Shown piece after piece: positions 1 through 9,471 of a stretch of 60,707 nucleotides of DNA. Each line of letters starts with the position of its first letter. Positions within the stretch are counted from its first letter, which is position 1. The notes under the pieces are model-generated. The model was given only the letters and a program-made list of their open reading frames with translations, had not been told where the DNA came from and made no database searches. Source of the stretch: Neorhizobium alkalisoli (GTDB lineage Bacteria; Pseudomonadota; Alphaproteobacteria; Rhizobiales; Rhizobiaceae); the NCBI RefSeq assembly GCF_007829835.1, contig NZ_VIWP01000020.1, positions 1 through 60,707 on the forward strand, in the 5' to 3' direction. The translations under genes and the position numbers were made by a program.

Positions 1-162
1 CAGTTCATGTCGCTGCATCCGGGTGATGTGATCTCCACCGGCACACCGCCCGGCGTCGGCATGGGCCTCAAACCGCCGCGTTATCTCAAGCCCGGCGATG
101 TCGTCGAACTCGGCATCGAGGGGCTGGGGTCGCAGAAGCAGACTTTTCTCGCCGATCACTGA
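1..162 (+). CDS. FAH-family hydrolase, C-terminal end (partial)
   Basis: The frame is open from the window edge to TGA at 160-162 and gives 53 residues. The segment DVISTGTPPGVG followed by YLKPGDVVELGIEGLG is the conserved C-terminal part of the fumarylacetoacetate hydrolase fold. The next gene, 41 bp downstream, is L-fuconate dehydratase. The non-phosphorylating L-fucose pathway uses an FAH-family enzyme as its 2,4-diketo-3-deoxy-L-fuconate hydrolase, so that role is a good inference. Other FAH hydrolases share this tail, so substrate cannot be read from the visible part. The 5' end lies outside the window. Confidence 0.85.
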   Translation, partial: QFMSLHPGDVISTGTPPGVGMGLKPPRYLKPGDVVELGIEGLGSQKQTFLADH

Positions 163-203
163 GCCAGCAGCAATTTTCCTATTTTGACAGACGAGGCCGC
201 TTC

Positions 204-1493
204 ATGACCCGTATCACCAATCTTCGCGTTTTCGACATGCGTTTCCCGACCTCCCAGAGCCTGGACGGGTCCGACGCGATGAACCCGGATCCGGATTATT
301 CGGCGGCCTATGTCATTCTCGAAACCGATCGCGAGGACATTGCCGGCCACGGCCTAACGTTTACGATCGGCCGCGGCAACGAAATCGTCTGCATGGCGAT
401 CGAGGCGATGCGCCACCTCGTCGTCGGCAGGGATCTGGCGGAAATGCGGGCCGCCCCTGGAAAATTCTGGCGGCACCTGACCGGCGACAGCCAGTTGCGC
501 TGGATCGGGCCGGACAAGGGCGCCATGCATCTTGCCACCGGCGCCGTCGTCAACGCGTTCTGGGATGCGCTGGCCAAGGAAGCCGGCATGCCGGTCTGGA
601 AATTCGTTTCTTCGATGTCTCCGGAGGAAATCGCCGACATCGTCGATTACCGTTACCTGACCGATGCTCTCACCCGCGACGAGGCGATCGAGATCCTGCG
701 CAAGGCGGCGGCCGGCAAGGCGGAGCGCGTCGCGATTCTCGAAAAGGAGGGTTATGCCTGCTACACGACCTCCGCCGGCTGGCTGGGCTACCCAGACGAC
801 AAGCTGCGCCGTCTGGCACAGGAGGCCGTCGATGCCGGTTTCAGCCATGTGAAGATGAAGGTCGGCCGCGATCTCGAGGACGATATCCGCCGCCTGACCA
901 TTTGCCGCGAGGTGATCGGGCCGGATCGCTACATGATGATCGACGCCAATCAGGTCTGGGATGTCGATCAGGCGATCGACTGGGTGAAGGCCCTCTCGTT
1001 TGCAAATCCCTATTTCATCGAGGAGCCGACAAGCCCTGACGACGTGGCCGGCCACAAGAAGATCCGCGAGGCGGTCGCGCCGGTAAAGGTGGCGACCGGC
1101 GAAATGTGCCAGAACCGCATCATGTTCAAGCAGTTCATCGCTGAAGGCGCGATCGATATCGTGCAGATCGATGCCTGCCGCATGGGCGGGCTGAACGAGG
1201 TTCTCGCCGTGCTGCTGATCGCTGCGAAATTCGGCAAGGCAGTATGGCCGCATGCCGGCGGTGTCGGCCTTTGCGAATATGTGCAGCACCTGTCGATGAT
1301 CGACTATATCGCCATCTCCGGTACGAAGGAGGGGCGCGTAATCGAATATGTCGACCATCTGCACGAACATTTCATCGATCCCTGTGTGATCAAGGACGCC
1401 GCCTACATGCCGCCGTCACGGCCGGGTTTTTCGATCGAGATGAAGCCGCAGTCGATCGAGGCCTATCTGTTCCGCAAGCAGAAGGCGGCATGA
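204..1493 (+). CDS. L-fuconate dehydratase (enolase superfamily)
   Basis: This 429-residue enzyme of the mandelate racemase/enolase superfamily matches the L-fuconate dehydratase subgroup in length and layout. That enzyme removes water from L-fuconate to give 2-keto-3-deoxy-L-fuconate in the cytoplasm. Visible landmarks are the KxK base motif (HVKMKVGRD, about residue 218), metal ligands in MMIDANQVWD and FIEEPTSPDD, a third ligand region ATGEMCQNR, and the His-bearing loop WPHAGGVGLCEY near residue 350. The N-terminal RVFDMRFPTS fits known fuconate dehydratases. The FAH-family gene just upstream supports an L-fucose catabolic operon that begins outside the window. Confidence 0.88.
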   Translation: MTRITNLRVFDMRFPTSQSLDGSDAMNPDPDYSAAYVILETDREDIAGHGLTFTIGRGNEIVCMAIEAMRHLVVGRDLAEMRAAPGKFWRHLTGDSQLRWIGPDKGAMHLATGAVVNAFWDALAKEAGMPVWKFVSSMSPEEIADIVDYRYLTDALTRDEAIEILRKAAAGKAERVAILEKEGYACYTTSAGWLGYPDDKLRRLAQEAVDAGFSHVKMKVGRDLEDDIRRLTICREVIGPDRYMMIDANQVWDVDQAIDWVKALSFANPYFIEEPTSPDDVAGHKKIREAVAPVKVATGEMCQNRIMFKQFIAEGAIDIVQIDACRMGGLNEVLAVLLIAAKFGKAVWPHAGGVGLCEYVQHLSMIDYIAISGTKEGRVIEYVDHLHEHFIDPCVIKDAAYMPPSRPGFSIEMKPQSIEAYLFRKQKAA

Positions 1494-1500
1494 TCGAAAT

Positions 1501-1521
1501 GGGCCTGCTTCGTGCAGGCCC
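1501..1521 (+). terminator. Hairpin after fuconate dehydratase
   Basis: A perfect 8-bp stem (GGGCCTGC / GCAGGCCC) with a 5-nt loop starts 8 bp after the fuconate dehydratase stop codon. No U-run follows, so it is either a weak terminator or an mRNA 3'-end stabiliser. Confidence 0.45.
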
Positions 1522-1641
1522 GGGTCTCATGGGCGCGTGTGCTGTCTTGGGCCCTGCGCTGTCGCATTCGGACCTTGCCCTCGGAGGAAGCGCGCCATAC
1601 GCTCAACCTATCCTTGGCGATGACGGAGCTAAAGCGCTGCA

Positions 1642-2568
1642 ATGGATAACTCGCCCGCTTCCCCCGGTCCCTTTCCGGATGAGCCCGGCATTCTCGAATT
1701 CCTGAAGATCTGCGACGGGTTTTATCCTGCCGATGCGGTCGATGCCTCGATCGCGCAGCAGCGGGCCTGGTATGATGCGCTCTGCGCCCGTTTCGATCGG
1801 CCCTTGCCGCAGGGGCTGACATATGTCGATGAGATGCTGTTCGTGCCGATCCGTCGTTACCGGCCGGCGAAGCTCGGCACGGAGGTCACGCTGCTTTATC
1901 TTCATGGCGGCGGGTTTGTCGTAGGCTCGCTTGAAAGCCATCATGCGATCTGTGCCGAGATTGCCGACTTTGCCGGTGCCGAGCTTTTTTCGGTCGATTA
2001 CCGGCTGGCGCCCGAACATGTCTGGCCGGCGCAGACGGATGATTGTTTCGGCGTGCTGAAACAGCTTCTGGGAGACGGCCGGCAAGTCGTTGTCATTGGC
2101 GACAGCGCTGGTGGCAATCTGGCGGCCGGGCTTGCCATCCGTGCCCGTGAGGAGGGTTTGACGGGGATTGTCGGACAGGTGCTGATCTATCCCGGTCTCG
2201 GTGGCGATCTGGTATCGGGGTCCTATCGGGAAATGGCGCATGCGCCGGGGCTGACCACGGCCGACGTCGCCTATTATCGGGATATTCTGAAGGCGCCGGC
2301 GGATGAGCCGGTTGCCCATCCACTGCTCTGCTCTGATTTTGTCGGCCTGCCGCCTGCCTATATCACCGTCGCACATTTCGATCCGCTCAGGGACGATGGT
2401 CGGCTTTATGCCGAAAAGTTTGCCGATGCCGGCGTCGAGGCGGTTTTTCGCGACGAGCCGCAGATGGTGCATGCCTGGCTGCGGGCGCGCCATATGAGCG
2501 ATGGTGCGCGAGCTGGGTTCGCCGCACTTTGCGAGGCTGTCGCGCGGTTTGCGGGAACATCCCGATGA
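1642..2568 (+). CDS. Alpha/beta hydrolase of the hormone-sensitive-lipase family
   Basis: This 308-residue esterase-like protein carries the HSL/bacterial family IV signature. The oxyanion-hole motif HGGGF (about residue 90) is followed by the nucleophile elbow GDSAGG (Ser at about 155). The Asp (AHFDPLRDDG) and the His (MVHAW, about 280) of the triad are also visible. It probably hydrolyses a short acyl or carbamoyl ester; the substrate is unknown. Its TGA overlaps the ATG of the next gene (ATGA at 2565-2568), so the two are translationally coupled. It starts about 150 bp after the fuconate dehydratase and may belong to the same transcript. Confidence 0.82.
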   Translation: MDNSPASPGPFPDEPGILEFLKICDGFYPADAVDASIAQQRAWYDALCARFDRPLPQGLTYVDEMLFVPIRRYRPAKLGTEVTLLYLHGGGFVVGSLESHHAICAEIADFAGAELFSVDYRLAPEHVWPAQTDDCFGVLKQLLGDGRQVVVIGDSAGGNLAAGLAIRAREEGLTGIVGQVLIYPGLGGDLVSGSYREMAHAPGLTTADVAYYRDILKAPADEPVAHPLLCSDFVGLPPAYITVAHFDPLRDDGRLYAEKFADAGVEAVFRDEPQMVHAWLRARHMSDGARAGFAALCEAVARFAGTSR

Positions 2569-2972
2569 GCGGAGTGACCGATCTTGCCACCTTGATCGCA
2601 AGCCTCGATCCGGCGCTTGTCGAGGGCGAGTTCGTTTATGCGACGGTGCCGCCGCAGGAGATGCAGAACTATCTGAAATTGCAGCCGATCGGTCTCTTTT
2701 TCGAAACCGAGGGACTGACCCTGATCCTGCCGCGGCAGGCGGCAGAAGACGCCGGGCTTGCGGCCAGCGCGCCGCTTCGTTGCATCACGATGAGGGTGCA
2801 TTCGTCGCTGGAAGCCGTCGGCATGACGGCCGCCATCGCTGCGGCGCTGACGCAGGAAGGCATCAGCGCCAATGTCGTCGCCGCCTATTATCACGACCAT
2901 ATCTTCATACCCGCCGCAGATGCAGGGCGAGCGGTCGATGCGATCAGGGCGCTTTCGGCGGCTTCGCGTTAG
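2565..2972 (+). CDS. ACT-domain protein (DUF2241-like)
   Basis: This 135-residue protein resembles the ACT_3/DUF2241 group of small ACT-domain regulators. An N-terminal segment with the motif PALVEGEFVYATVP is followed by a ligand-binding ACT repeat (CITMRVHSSLEAVGMTAA then ISANVVAAYYHDHIFIP). Proteins of this family are presumed amino-acid sensors, but the ligand is not known. The ATG at 2565 is preferred over an upstream in-frame start at 2529 because it overlaps the preceding stop as ATGA. The gene is followed by a palindromic repeat that separates it from the convergent msrA. Confidence 0.75.
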   Translation: MSGVTDLATLIASLDPALVEGEFVYATVPPQEMQNYLKLQPIGLFFETEGLTLILPRQAAEDAGLAASAPLRCITMRVHSSLEAVGMTAAIAAALTQEGISANVVAAYYHDHIFIPAADAGRAVDAIRALSAASR

Positions 2973-2987
2973 AATGTTTGTTTTGGT

Positions 2988-3031
2988 GCAATTCCAGACG
3001 CAAAACCGCCTCACACTTTTGCTGGAATTGC
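2988..3031. repeat. Rhizobial palindromic repeat, possible bidirectional terminator
   Basis: Perfect 10-bp arms GCAATTCCAG and CTGGAATTGC enclose about 24 nt, directly between the convergent ACT-domain gene and msrA. This layout (AATTCC, an AAAACCGC core, then GGAATT) resembles a short intergenic palindrome common in rhizobial genomes. It could end transcription from both sides. Confidence 0.6.
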
Positions 3032-3032
3032 T

Positions 3033-3749
3033 TTAGCTCTTCGCCTTGCCGACCAGCACCGGATTGGCCTGGAACTGCTGCGGAAAGATCTGCTTCAGAT
3101 TGTCGATCTTCGGCATGTCGTTATAGACGATATAGGGATAATCCGGGTTCAGCGTCAGAAAATCCTGATGGTATTTTTCGGCCGGATAAAACCCTTCTCC
3201 TGCCGAGATTTTTGTGACGATCGGTTCGCCGAACAGTTTTGTCTTGTCTAGCTGGGCGATATAGGCCTCGGCCACTTTCTTCTGCTCGTCGTTCACGGTG
3301 AAGATCGCCGAACGGTATTGGGTGCCCTGATCCGGTCCCTGGTAATCCAGCTGGGTGGGATTATGGGCGACCGAGAAGAAGATCTGCAGCAGCTTGCCAT
3401 AACTCACTTCCTTCGGATCGAAGGTCACCTCGACGGATTCGGCATGGCCGGTCTTGCCGAGGCTCACCGTCTCGTAATTGGCGGTTTCTTTCTGCCCGCC
3501 CGAATAACCCGAGACGGCGTTTTTCACACCCTTCACATGCTGAAAGACGCCTTGGACGCCCCAAAAGCAGCCTCCGGCAAAAACAGCCGTTTCGGTTTCC
3601 GCCTTGGCAGTCTCGTCCATCACCGGTGCCGGAATGGTAACGGCCGGTTCGGCAGCAAGCGACGCTCTGGCCGAGAGTGTTAGAGCAAGGCCGGAAAACG
3701 CCAGGGCGGCGAGTGCCAGGCGGGCATGGTTATGGATAAAACGGGTCAT
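3033..3749 (-). CDS. msrA: Peptide-methionine (S)-S-oxide reductase with signal peptide
   Basis: MsrA reduces methionine-S-sulfoxide in proteins back to methionine. The catalytic motif GGCFWG carries its cysteine at residue 61, and the downstream GYSGG, TGHAE and YHQDF segments are typical. The first 33 residues (positive start, long Ala/Leu stretch, ASLAAE cleavage region) look like a Sec signal peptide, so the enzyme should act in the periplasm. An AGGAGGAG ribosome site lies 6 nt before the ATG. No msrB is adjacent, so R-sulfoxides must be repaired by another enzyme. Confidence 0.93.
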   Translation of the reverse strand: MTRFIHNHARLALAALAFSGLALTLSARASLAAEPAVTIPAPVMDETAKAETETAVFAGGCFWGVQGVFQHVKGVKNAVSGYSGGQKETANYETVSLGKTGHAESVEVTFDPKEVSYGKLLQIFFSVAHNPTQLDYQGPDQGTQYRSAIFTVNDEQKKVAEAYIAQLDKTKLFGEPIVTKISAGEGFYPAEKYHQDFLTLNPDYPYIVYNDMPKIDNLKQIFPQQFQANPVLVGKAKS

Positions 3750-3839
3750 GGCGAACTCCTCCTGTTCGCCGAAACTGTCTCAGATCCGGGCCGGCAGCGT
3801 CAACTCACAAGCCTGTGCCGGCCCGATCGGCGATCTGCA

Positions 3840-5840
3840 TTACATCAGATCGCGGGGAATGGCCTTTTCAAAGGTCTTTTCAAACATCTGTTTCGTCCCA
3901 TTCTCAGCAATGACCTTGGCGTCGATCAGCCAGTCCGTTGCCGTGCAGGCGAGGTTGGCAGTCGAGATGGTCCGCACGAACCAGTCGCCGCGCTGCATGT
4001 CGCAGATCCAGCTGCAGGTACCGGTCATGGAGAGCGGATCATTGGGATCGATCGACCATGTTTCTTCGCGGCGCTGCCGGGTGGAAAGACCCGTGTCTGG
4101 GTGTTCGAAGAGACCTGTATCCTCGACGACGCTGTATTGCGTGCGGCCGGCTGCGAGATCGCGGGTGACGGTGCGGCGCGTTTCGGACGGCGCGTGTTCG
4201 ATATAGGTCGGCAGCGGATTGGGATTGTCCGGCTGCTTCATCTCGAACTTTTCGTGAGATCCGAGCATCGGCATGGCCAGGCCGAGCGAGGCGATGTCGA
4301 TGGTCACGCCCGGATCGGAAGGCGGCGGCAGGATCATCGGCCAATAGGCAGTCGACAAGGATAGCCGGATTCGATGGCCCTCGCCAAAACGGTAACCGCA
4401 GGCGTCGAGATCGAGGCGGATGGTCACCGGCTCGCCCGGTATCAGCGCCTTCGGATCGGCATTGCCGTCGCGATGGGCAAGGTTGATGACACCGAAGGAG
4501 ACGCGGGTCGCCGTACCATCCGGATGGATATCAACGATACGGGCGCAGAGATTGGCGAGTTCCGCGTCGGCTTTCAGAGTGAGCGTGATCGAAGGGCGGC
4601 CGAGATAGGTTTTTGGTTCGGAAAGCGGCGGGGTCTGGAAGGTGAGCGAGCCGGCATCGTCCAGCCGCTGGTCGCCGGCCAGTTCCGCATCCGGCTTCAG
4701 CGTGAACCACTCGCCGGCGGCGGTGCCGGTATCGAGCGGTGATTTCAGATAGATTTCATGCGGCGGCGCATGCGGGATCGGCATGCCGTCGAGCAGCGTA
4801 CCGAACTGGTCGACATAAAAGCTTTCGGCTTCCGGCTCCGACCATCGGTCCTTGGATACCCAGAAACCCGGATCGCTGTCGCGGCGCAAAGCCGGCTTCG
4901 GACCATCGAGAATATAGGCGCGGGCCTGTGGCAGGTTTTCAATGCCGTTTTCCTCGCCGCACAGCCAGCGGTTCCAGAAGGCGATTGCCTCGCCATGGAA
5001 ATCCGCGCGTGGTTTCGGCCAGGCGAAATGCGGATATTTGTGTACCCAGGGGCCGATCAGCGCCTTGGCCTTTTCGCCCAGTCCCTCGGCGGCGAGGAAG
5101 GGCGTGTTGCGATAACCGTCTGCCCAGCCGGCAATGACGAGTGCGGGGATCTTGAATGCCGCATAATCCTCGCAGATCGAGCCGTGTTTCCAAAAGTCGT
5201 CGCGGCGCTGGTGCGACAGCCATTCCTCCATGAAGAAGGGTTCGTTTTCCAGCCGCTCCATCCACATGTCGATCCAGCGGTCACCCACCAGCTCCGGGTC
5301 GGGCGAGCGCGACTGGTAGGCGAGCATCGTCGCCGCCCAGGAGAGCTGCGCCGAGAGGTGGCAGCCGTTCTTGTAATGGATGTCGTCGTTATAACGGTCG
5401 GTGGTGGAGGCGATCGAAATGACCGCCTTCAGGGCCGGCGGTGCAAGCGCTGCCACCTGCAGGCAGTTGAAGCCGCCCCAGGAAATGCCCATCATGCCGA
5501 CCGAACCGTTCGACCAGGGCTGTTCGGCGATCCAGCCGATCAGTTCGCAGGCATTGGCGAGCTCAAGTTCGGTATATTCGCCGTCGATGACGCCATCCGA
5601 CTCACCAGAGCCGCGGATATCGACGCGCACGCCGGCAATACCGGCCGCGGCAAAGACCGGATAGGTGGATTCGTCGCGCGGGCTCGTTCCGTCCCGCTTG
5701 CGATAGGGCAGGAATTCGAACACGGCGGGAACCGGGTCGGCCTCGGCCCCCTCCGGCATCCAGATCCGGGCGGCAAGCCGCGTCCCGTCCTTCAGCCTGA
5801 TCCACTGGTTTTCGATGACGGTGAAGGCGCGATCGGTCAT
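3840..5840 (-). CDS. CocE/NonD-family hydrolase (X-Pro dipeptidyl-peptidase S15-like)
   Basis: This 666-residue serine hydrolase has the CocE/NonD architecture. An N-terminal alpha/beta hydrolase core has the nucleophile motif GISWGG (Ser about 120), a helical cap follows, and a C-terminal jelly-roll begins near residue 400 (SGRLAG-type segments such as RLSLSTAYWP). Family members cleave prolyl peptides, cocaine or acyl esters. The ATG at 5840 follows an AGGA site; an in-frame start 42 nt upstream has no ribosome site. The gene is last in the run of dipeptide-type ABC transporter genes, so its substrate is plausibly what the transporter imports, but a 114-bp palindromic element separates them. 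Confidence 0.82.
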   Translation of the reverse strand: MTDRAFTVIENQWIRLKDGTRLAARIWMPEGAEADPVPAVFEFLPYRKRDGTSPRDESTYPVFAAAGIAGVRVDIRGSGESDGVIDGEYTELELANACELIGWIAEQPWSNGSVGMMGISWGGFNCLQVAALAPPALKAVISIASTTDRYNDDIHYKNGCHLSAQLSWAATMLAYQSRSPDPELVGDRWIDMWMERLENEPFFMEEWLSHQRRDDFWKHGSICEDYAAFKIPALVIAGWADGYRNTPFLAAEGLGEKAKALIGPWVHKYPHFAWPKPRADFHGEAIAFWNRWLCGEENGIENLPQARAYILDGPKPALRRDSDPGFWVSKDRWSEPEAESFYVDQFGTLLDGMPIPHAPPHEIYLKSPLDTGTAAGEWFTLKPDAELAGDQRLDDAGSLTFQTPPLSEPKTYLGRPSITLTLKADAELANLCARIVDIHPDGTATRVSFGVINLAHRDGNADPKALIPGEPVTIRLDLDACGYRFGEGHRIRLSLSTAYWPMILPPPSDPGVTIDIASLGLAMPMLGSHEKFEMKQPDNPNPLPTYIEHAPSETRRTVTRDLAAGRTQYSVVEDTGLFEHPDTGLSTRQRREETWSIDPNDPLSMTGTCSWICDMQRGDWFVRTISTANLACTATDWLIDAKVIAENGTKQMFEKTFEKAIPRDLM

Positions 5841-5884
5841 GTCTTTTAATTCCTGAAGTATGGCGTTTTGGCAGGGAGGCACTT

Positions 5885-5998
5885 GCCCCTCACCCTAGCC
5901 CTCTCCCCGCAGGCGGGGAGAGGGGATCTGGAAGCTCACGGCACTTGTCCTTCTCCACGTCGGTACGGGTAGACGGTGTCGGCAGGCGAATGAGGGGC
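5885..5998. repeat. Rhizobial palindromic intergenic element
   Basis: The segment begins GCCCCTCA and ends with its inverse TGAGGGGC. Inside the left end is a second hairpin (CTCTCCCCGC, short loop, GCGGGGAGAG). This 114-bp nested palindrome is a type scattered through rhizobial genomes. It fills the gap between the ATPase gene and the CocE hydrolase gene and may attenuate or process the shared transcript. Confidence 0.7.
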
Positions 5999-6003
5999 AT
6001 GCC

Positions 6004-7647
6004 TCAATTTCCGGCGCTTTCCATGCGTCGCGTCGTCAAAACCTTTTCCAGCCAGCCGATTTCCATCTCGGGCACGGATTTGAGGAGAAGGTCGGTATAG
6101 TCGTCGAAGGGCGGCGACAGCGCCTGGGATTTGGCGCCGAAGCGCACGAGTTTTCCGCGATGCATGACGGCGACCGAATCGGCGATGGCCCGGACGATGG
6201 CGATGTCATGGGTGATGAAGACGTAGGAAAGCTGCTGCTCTTCCTGCAGCTTCATCAGCAGTTTCAGAATGCCCTCGGCAACCAGCGGATCGAGCGCCGA
6301 GGTCGGTTCGTCGCAGAGGATGAGTTCCGGCTTGGCGGCAAGCGCCCTTGCGATTGCGACACGCTGTTTCTGGCCGCCGGACAGTTCTGCCGGATAACGA
6401 TCGATAAAACCGTTGCTCATCTCGATCTGGTCGAGCAGCTCTTTTACGCGGGCGGTCTTTGCCGCACCGCGCAGGCCGTAATAGAAAGTCAGCGGCCGGC
6501 CGATGATGTCGCGCACCGTCTGGCGCGGGTTCATCGCGGTATCGGCCATTTGATAGATCAGCTGGATGCGCCGCAGCTCGTCGCGTGACCGCTTCTTGAG
6601 GGTCGGAGTCAGCGGCTTGCCCTCGAAGGTGATCTGGCCCTCGCTCGGCGGCAGAAGGCCGGTGATCACGCGGGCCAGCGTCGACTTCCCTGAGCCGGAT
6701 TCACCGACGATTGCCAGCGTCTGGCCCTTGCAAAGATGCAGCGAGACATTGTGCAGGACCTTGAAGCCGTTCGAATACTGGGCGCTGACATTGTCGACCT
6801 TCAGCAGGGCCTTGCTCTGATCGGGCGCTTCGTGCCGCATCTCCTGGCGAACGTTGACGAGGGCGCGGGTATAATCTTCGCTGGGGGTCTCGATGATATG
6901 TTTCACCGAGCCGTATTCGACCATTTTTCCGTGGCGCAGCACCATGATGTCGTCGGAGATCTGTGCCACGACGGCGAGGTCGTGGGTAATGTAGAGCGCC
7001 GCCGTATGGGTTTCCTCGATCGCGTGCTTGATCGCCGCCAGAACGTCGATCTGGGTGGTGACGTCGAGGGCGGTCGTCGGCTCGTCGAAGACGATCAGTT
7101 CCGGGTTGGAGCAGAGCGCCATCGCCGTCATGGCGCGCTGCAGCTGGCCGCCGGAGACCTGGTGCGGGTAGCGGTCGCCGAAGGTTTCGGGATTGGGCAG
7201 GCCCAACACCTTGAACAGGTAAAGGGCGCGCTTGCGGGCCTCATCCTTGCTCATCAGACCATGCTTGACCGAAGCCTCGATCACCTGATCGCCCAGCTTG
7301 TGTGCCGGGTTGAAGGCGGCGGCTGCCGATTGCGCGACGTAGCAGACTTTTGCGCCGCGCAGCTTGCGGATGCCGTCCTTGCCGAGCGCCAGAATGTTGG
7401 TGCCGTTGAGATTGACTTCGCCGCCGGTGATCTCGGCGCCGCCGCGGCCATAGGCGAGGGCGGAGAGGCCAATCGTCGATTTGCCGGCGCCCGATTCGCC
7501 GATCAGGCCGAGAACCTTGCCCTTCTGCAGATCAAGCGAGACGCCATCGACAATGGTGATGCGTTTCGGTGGTTCGCCGGGCGGATAACTCGTTGCCTCG
7601 ATCTTCAGGTTGCGGATCGAGAGAAGGCTGGATGAGGTGTCAGGCAT
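6004..7647 (-). CDS. Dipeptide/oligopeptide-type ABC transporter, fused double ATPase
   Basis: This 547-residue protein fuses two ABC ATPase domains (DppD-DppF order). The first has Walker A GESGAGKST at residue 50, signature SGGQLQR and Walker B VFDEPTTALD. The second, from about residue 280, has GESGSGKST, LSGGQKQR and LCDEPTSALD. All catalytic motifs are intact in both halves. It powers import with the two permeases encoded just upstream. Its start overlaps the end of the second permease gene by 8 bp, which indicates one operon. Confidence 0.92.
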   Translation of the reverse strand: MPDTSSSLLSIRNLKIEATSYPPGEPPKRITIVDGVSLDLQKGKVLGLIGESGAGKSTIGLSALAYGRGGAEITGGEVNLNGTNILALGKDGIRKLRGAKVCYVAQSAAAAFNPAHKLGDQVIEASVKHGLMSKDEARKRALYLFKVLGLPNPETFGDRYPHQVSGGQLQRAMTAMALCSNPELIVFDEPTTALDVTTQIDVLAAIKHAIEETHTAALYITHDLAVVAQISDDIMVLRHGKMVEYGSVKHIIETPSEDYTRALVNVRQEMRHEAPDQSKALLKVDNVSAQYSNGFKVLHNVSLHLCKGQTLAIVGESGSGKSTLARVITGLLPPSEGQITFEGKPLTPTLKKRSRDELRRIQLIYQMADTAMNPRQTVRDIIGRPLTFYYGLRGAAKTARVKELLDQIEMSNGFIDRYPAELSGGQKQRVAIARALAAKPELILCDEPTSALDPLVAEGILKLLMKLQEEQQLSYVFITHDIAIVRAIADSVAVMHRGKLVRFGAKSQALSPPFDDYTDLLLKSVPEMEIGWLEKVLTTRRMESAGN

Positions 7648-8467
7648 CGCCGCGCCCTCCCTTGAGGCTCGAGGTTCGCTTCAGCAGCCAGTCGACCACC
7701 AGGTTGACGCAGATCGCGAGGGCGGCGATCGCGCTGCCCGGCACGAGCGCCGCCGCCACGCCAAAGATGATGCCGTCCTTGTTGTCCTTGACCATGCCGC
7801 CCCAATCGGCCGCGGGCGGCTGGATGCCGAGGCCGAGGAAGGAAAGCGTCGAGAGAAACAAGATGGCGAAGGCGAAGCGCAGGCCGAATTCGGCCAAGAG
7901 CGGCGACAGGGTGTTGGGCAGGATTTCGCGAAAAATGATCCAGGCGGTGCCTTCGCCGCGCAGTTTTGCCGCCTCGACGAACTCCATCACAGCTACGTCC
8001 AGCGCCACGGCGCGGCCGAGGCGATAGACGCGGGTGGAATCGAGGATCGCCATGACGAGGATCAGCACGATCAGGTGCTGCGGCAGGACGGCGAGCACAA
8101 CGAGCGCGAAGATCAGCGTCGGGATCGACATCATCAGGTCGTTGAAGCGCGAGAAGATCGCGTCGATCAGACCACCGGAAACGGCAGCGATGAAGCTCAA
8201 AATGATGCCGAGCGAGAAAGATATGACGGTGGCGCAAAGGGCAACCGTCAGCGTCGTGCGGGTGCCGTAAATCAGGCGCGAGAGAATGTCGCGACCGAGA
8301 TTGTCCAGGCCGAAGAAGAATTGCGCATCGGCTTCCTGCCAGACGGCTCCAACCACCTCCGTCTCGCCATAAGGCGCGATGAACGGGGCGAAAAGGGCGC
8401 AGAACAGGGCAAGTGCGATGCCGAAAATGCCGATCCAGGCGGTGATGGGGATGTCTCTCAATCTCAT
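7640..8467 (-). CDS. ABC transporter permease, DppC type
   Basis: This 275-residue inner-membrane protein has about six hydrophobic segments and the binding-protein-dependent transport signature (EFVEAAKLRGEGTAWIIFREILPN) that contacts the ATPase. The N-terminal LDNLGRDILSRLIYGTRTTL segment identifies the DppC/OppC side of the heterodimer. It overlaps the upstream permease by 4 bp (ATGA). Confidence 0.92.
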   Translation of the reverse strand: MRLRDIPITAWIGIFGIALALFCALFAPFIAPYGETEVVGAVWQEADAQFFFGLDNLGRDILSRLIYGTRTTLTVALCATVISFSLGIILSFIAAVSGGLIDAIFSRFNDLMMSIPTLIFALVVLAVLPQHLIVLILVMAILDSTRVYRLGRAVALDVAVMEFVEAAKLRGEGTAWIIFREILPNTLSPLLAEFGLRFAFAILFLSTLSFLGLGIQPPAADWGGMVKDNKDGIIFGVAAALVPGSAIAALAICVNLVVDWLLKRTSSLKGGRGDA

Positions 8468-9471
8468 CGCGGATGCCTCAGTCTCGGGTTGGCGACGATC
8501 GCAAGGATGTCGGCGACCATGTTGAGGAGGATGTAGACCGCCGCGAAGATCAATCCGCAGGCCTGGACGACCGGCATGTCGCGCACCGTCACGGCATCGA
8601 CCATGTACTGGCCCATGCCGGGGTAAACGAAGACCACTTCCACGACGACGACGCCGACGACGAGATAGGCGAGGTTTAGGGCAACGACGTTGATGATCGG
8701 CGCCAGCGCGTTCGGGGCGGCATGCTTGATGATCGCGCGGCCGGCGGAAAGGCCTTTAAGCTCGGCCGTTTCCATATAGGCCGAGGACATGACGGAGAGG
8801 ATCGCCGCCCGCGTCATGCGCATCATATGGGCAAGGACCACGAGAACCAGCGTTGCGGTCGGTAGCGCGATGGTCTGGATGCGTTCCAGAAAACCCATGT
8901 CCTCGTAGACGGTGGCCGGGAAGGTGGCGATGCCGAAATTCACCGCGAAATAGAGGATCAGCAGGTAACCGATAAAAAATTCCGGCAGCGAGATCGCCGC
9001 CAGCGAGACGACGTTGATGATCTTGTCCGGCATCCGGTTTCGGAAATGCACGGACAACATGCCGAGACAGATCGCCAGCGGAACGGCGATGATCGCGGCA
9101 AAACCGGCGAGGAAAAGCGAATTGCCGAGCCGCTTGCCGACCTGTTCGGAGACCGAGTTGCGGCTTGCCCAGGACTTTCCGAAATCACCCTGTAGCGCGC
9201 CGCCAAGCCATTCGAAATAGCGGGTGACGACCGGCTTATCGAGGCCGAGTTCTGCGCGGATATTGGCGACGGCCTGCGGCGTTGCCGACTGGCCGAGATA
9301 GGTCGTGGCGAAGTCACCCGGAAGTGCCTCGACACCACCGAAGATCAGCACAGAAACGGCGAAGAGCAGAATGACCGACAGCACGAGGCGTTCGGTGATC
9401 AAAGACAGCAGCGGAAACCGCTCCCTGAACCGCAGGCCGGGCTGGCGACCGGCTTCGGACGTGTTGGACAT
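8464..9471 (-). CDS. ABC transporter permease, DppB type
   Basis: This 335-residue membrane permease has one N-terminal helix after a short cytoplasmic stretch, then the motif LPGDFATTYLGQSATPQ and the coupling segment ETAELKGLSAGRAIIKHAAPNA. These are features of DppB/OppB permeases. The ATG at 9471 is preferred; a TTG eight codons upstream is possible. It is co-transcribed with the DppC-type permease and follows the binding-protein gene by 96 bp. Confidence 0.9.
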   Translation of the reverse strand: MSNTSEAGRQPGLRFRERFPLLSLITERLVLSVILLFAVSVLIFGGVEALPGDFATTYLGQSATPQAVANIRAELGLDKPVVTRYFEWLGGALQGDFGKSWASRNSVSEQVGKRLGNSLFLAGFAAIIAVPLAICLGMLSVHFRNRMPDKIINVVSLAAISLPEFFIGYLLILYFAVNFGIATFPATVYEDMGFLERIQTIALPTATLVLVVLAHMMRMTRAAILSVMSSAYMETAELKGLSAGRAIIKHAAPNALAPIINVVALNLAYLVVGVVVVEVVFVYPGMGQYMVDAVTVRDMPVVQACGLIFAAVYILLNMVADILAIVANPRLRHPR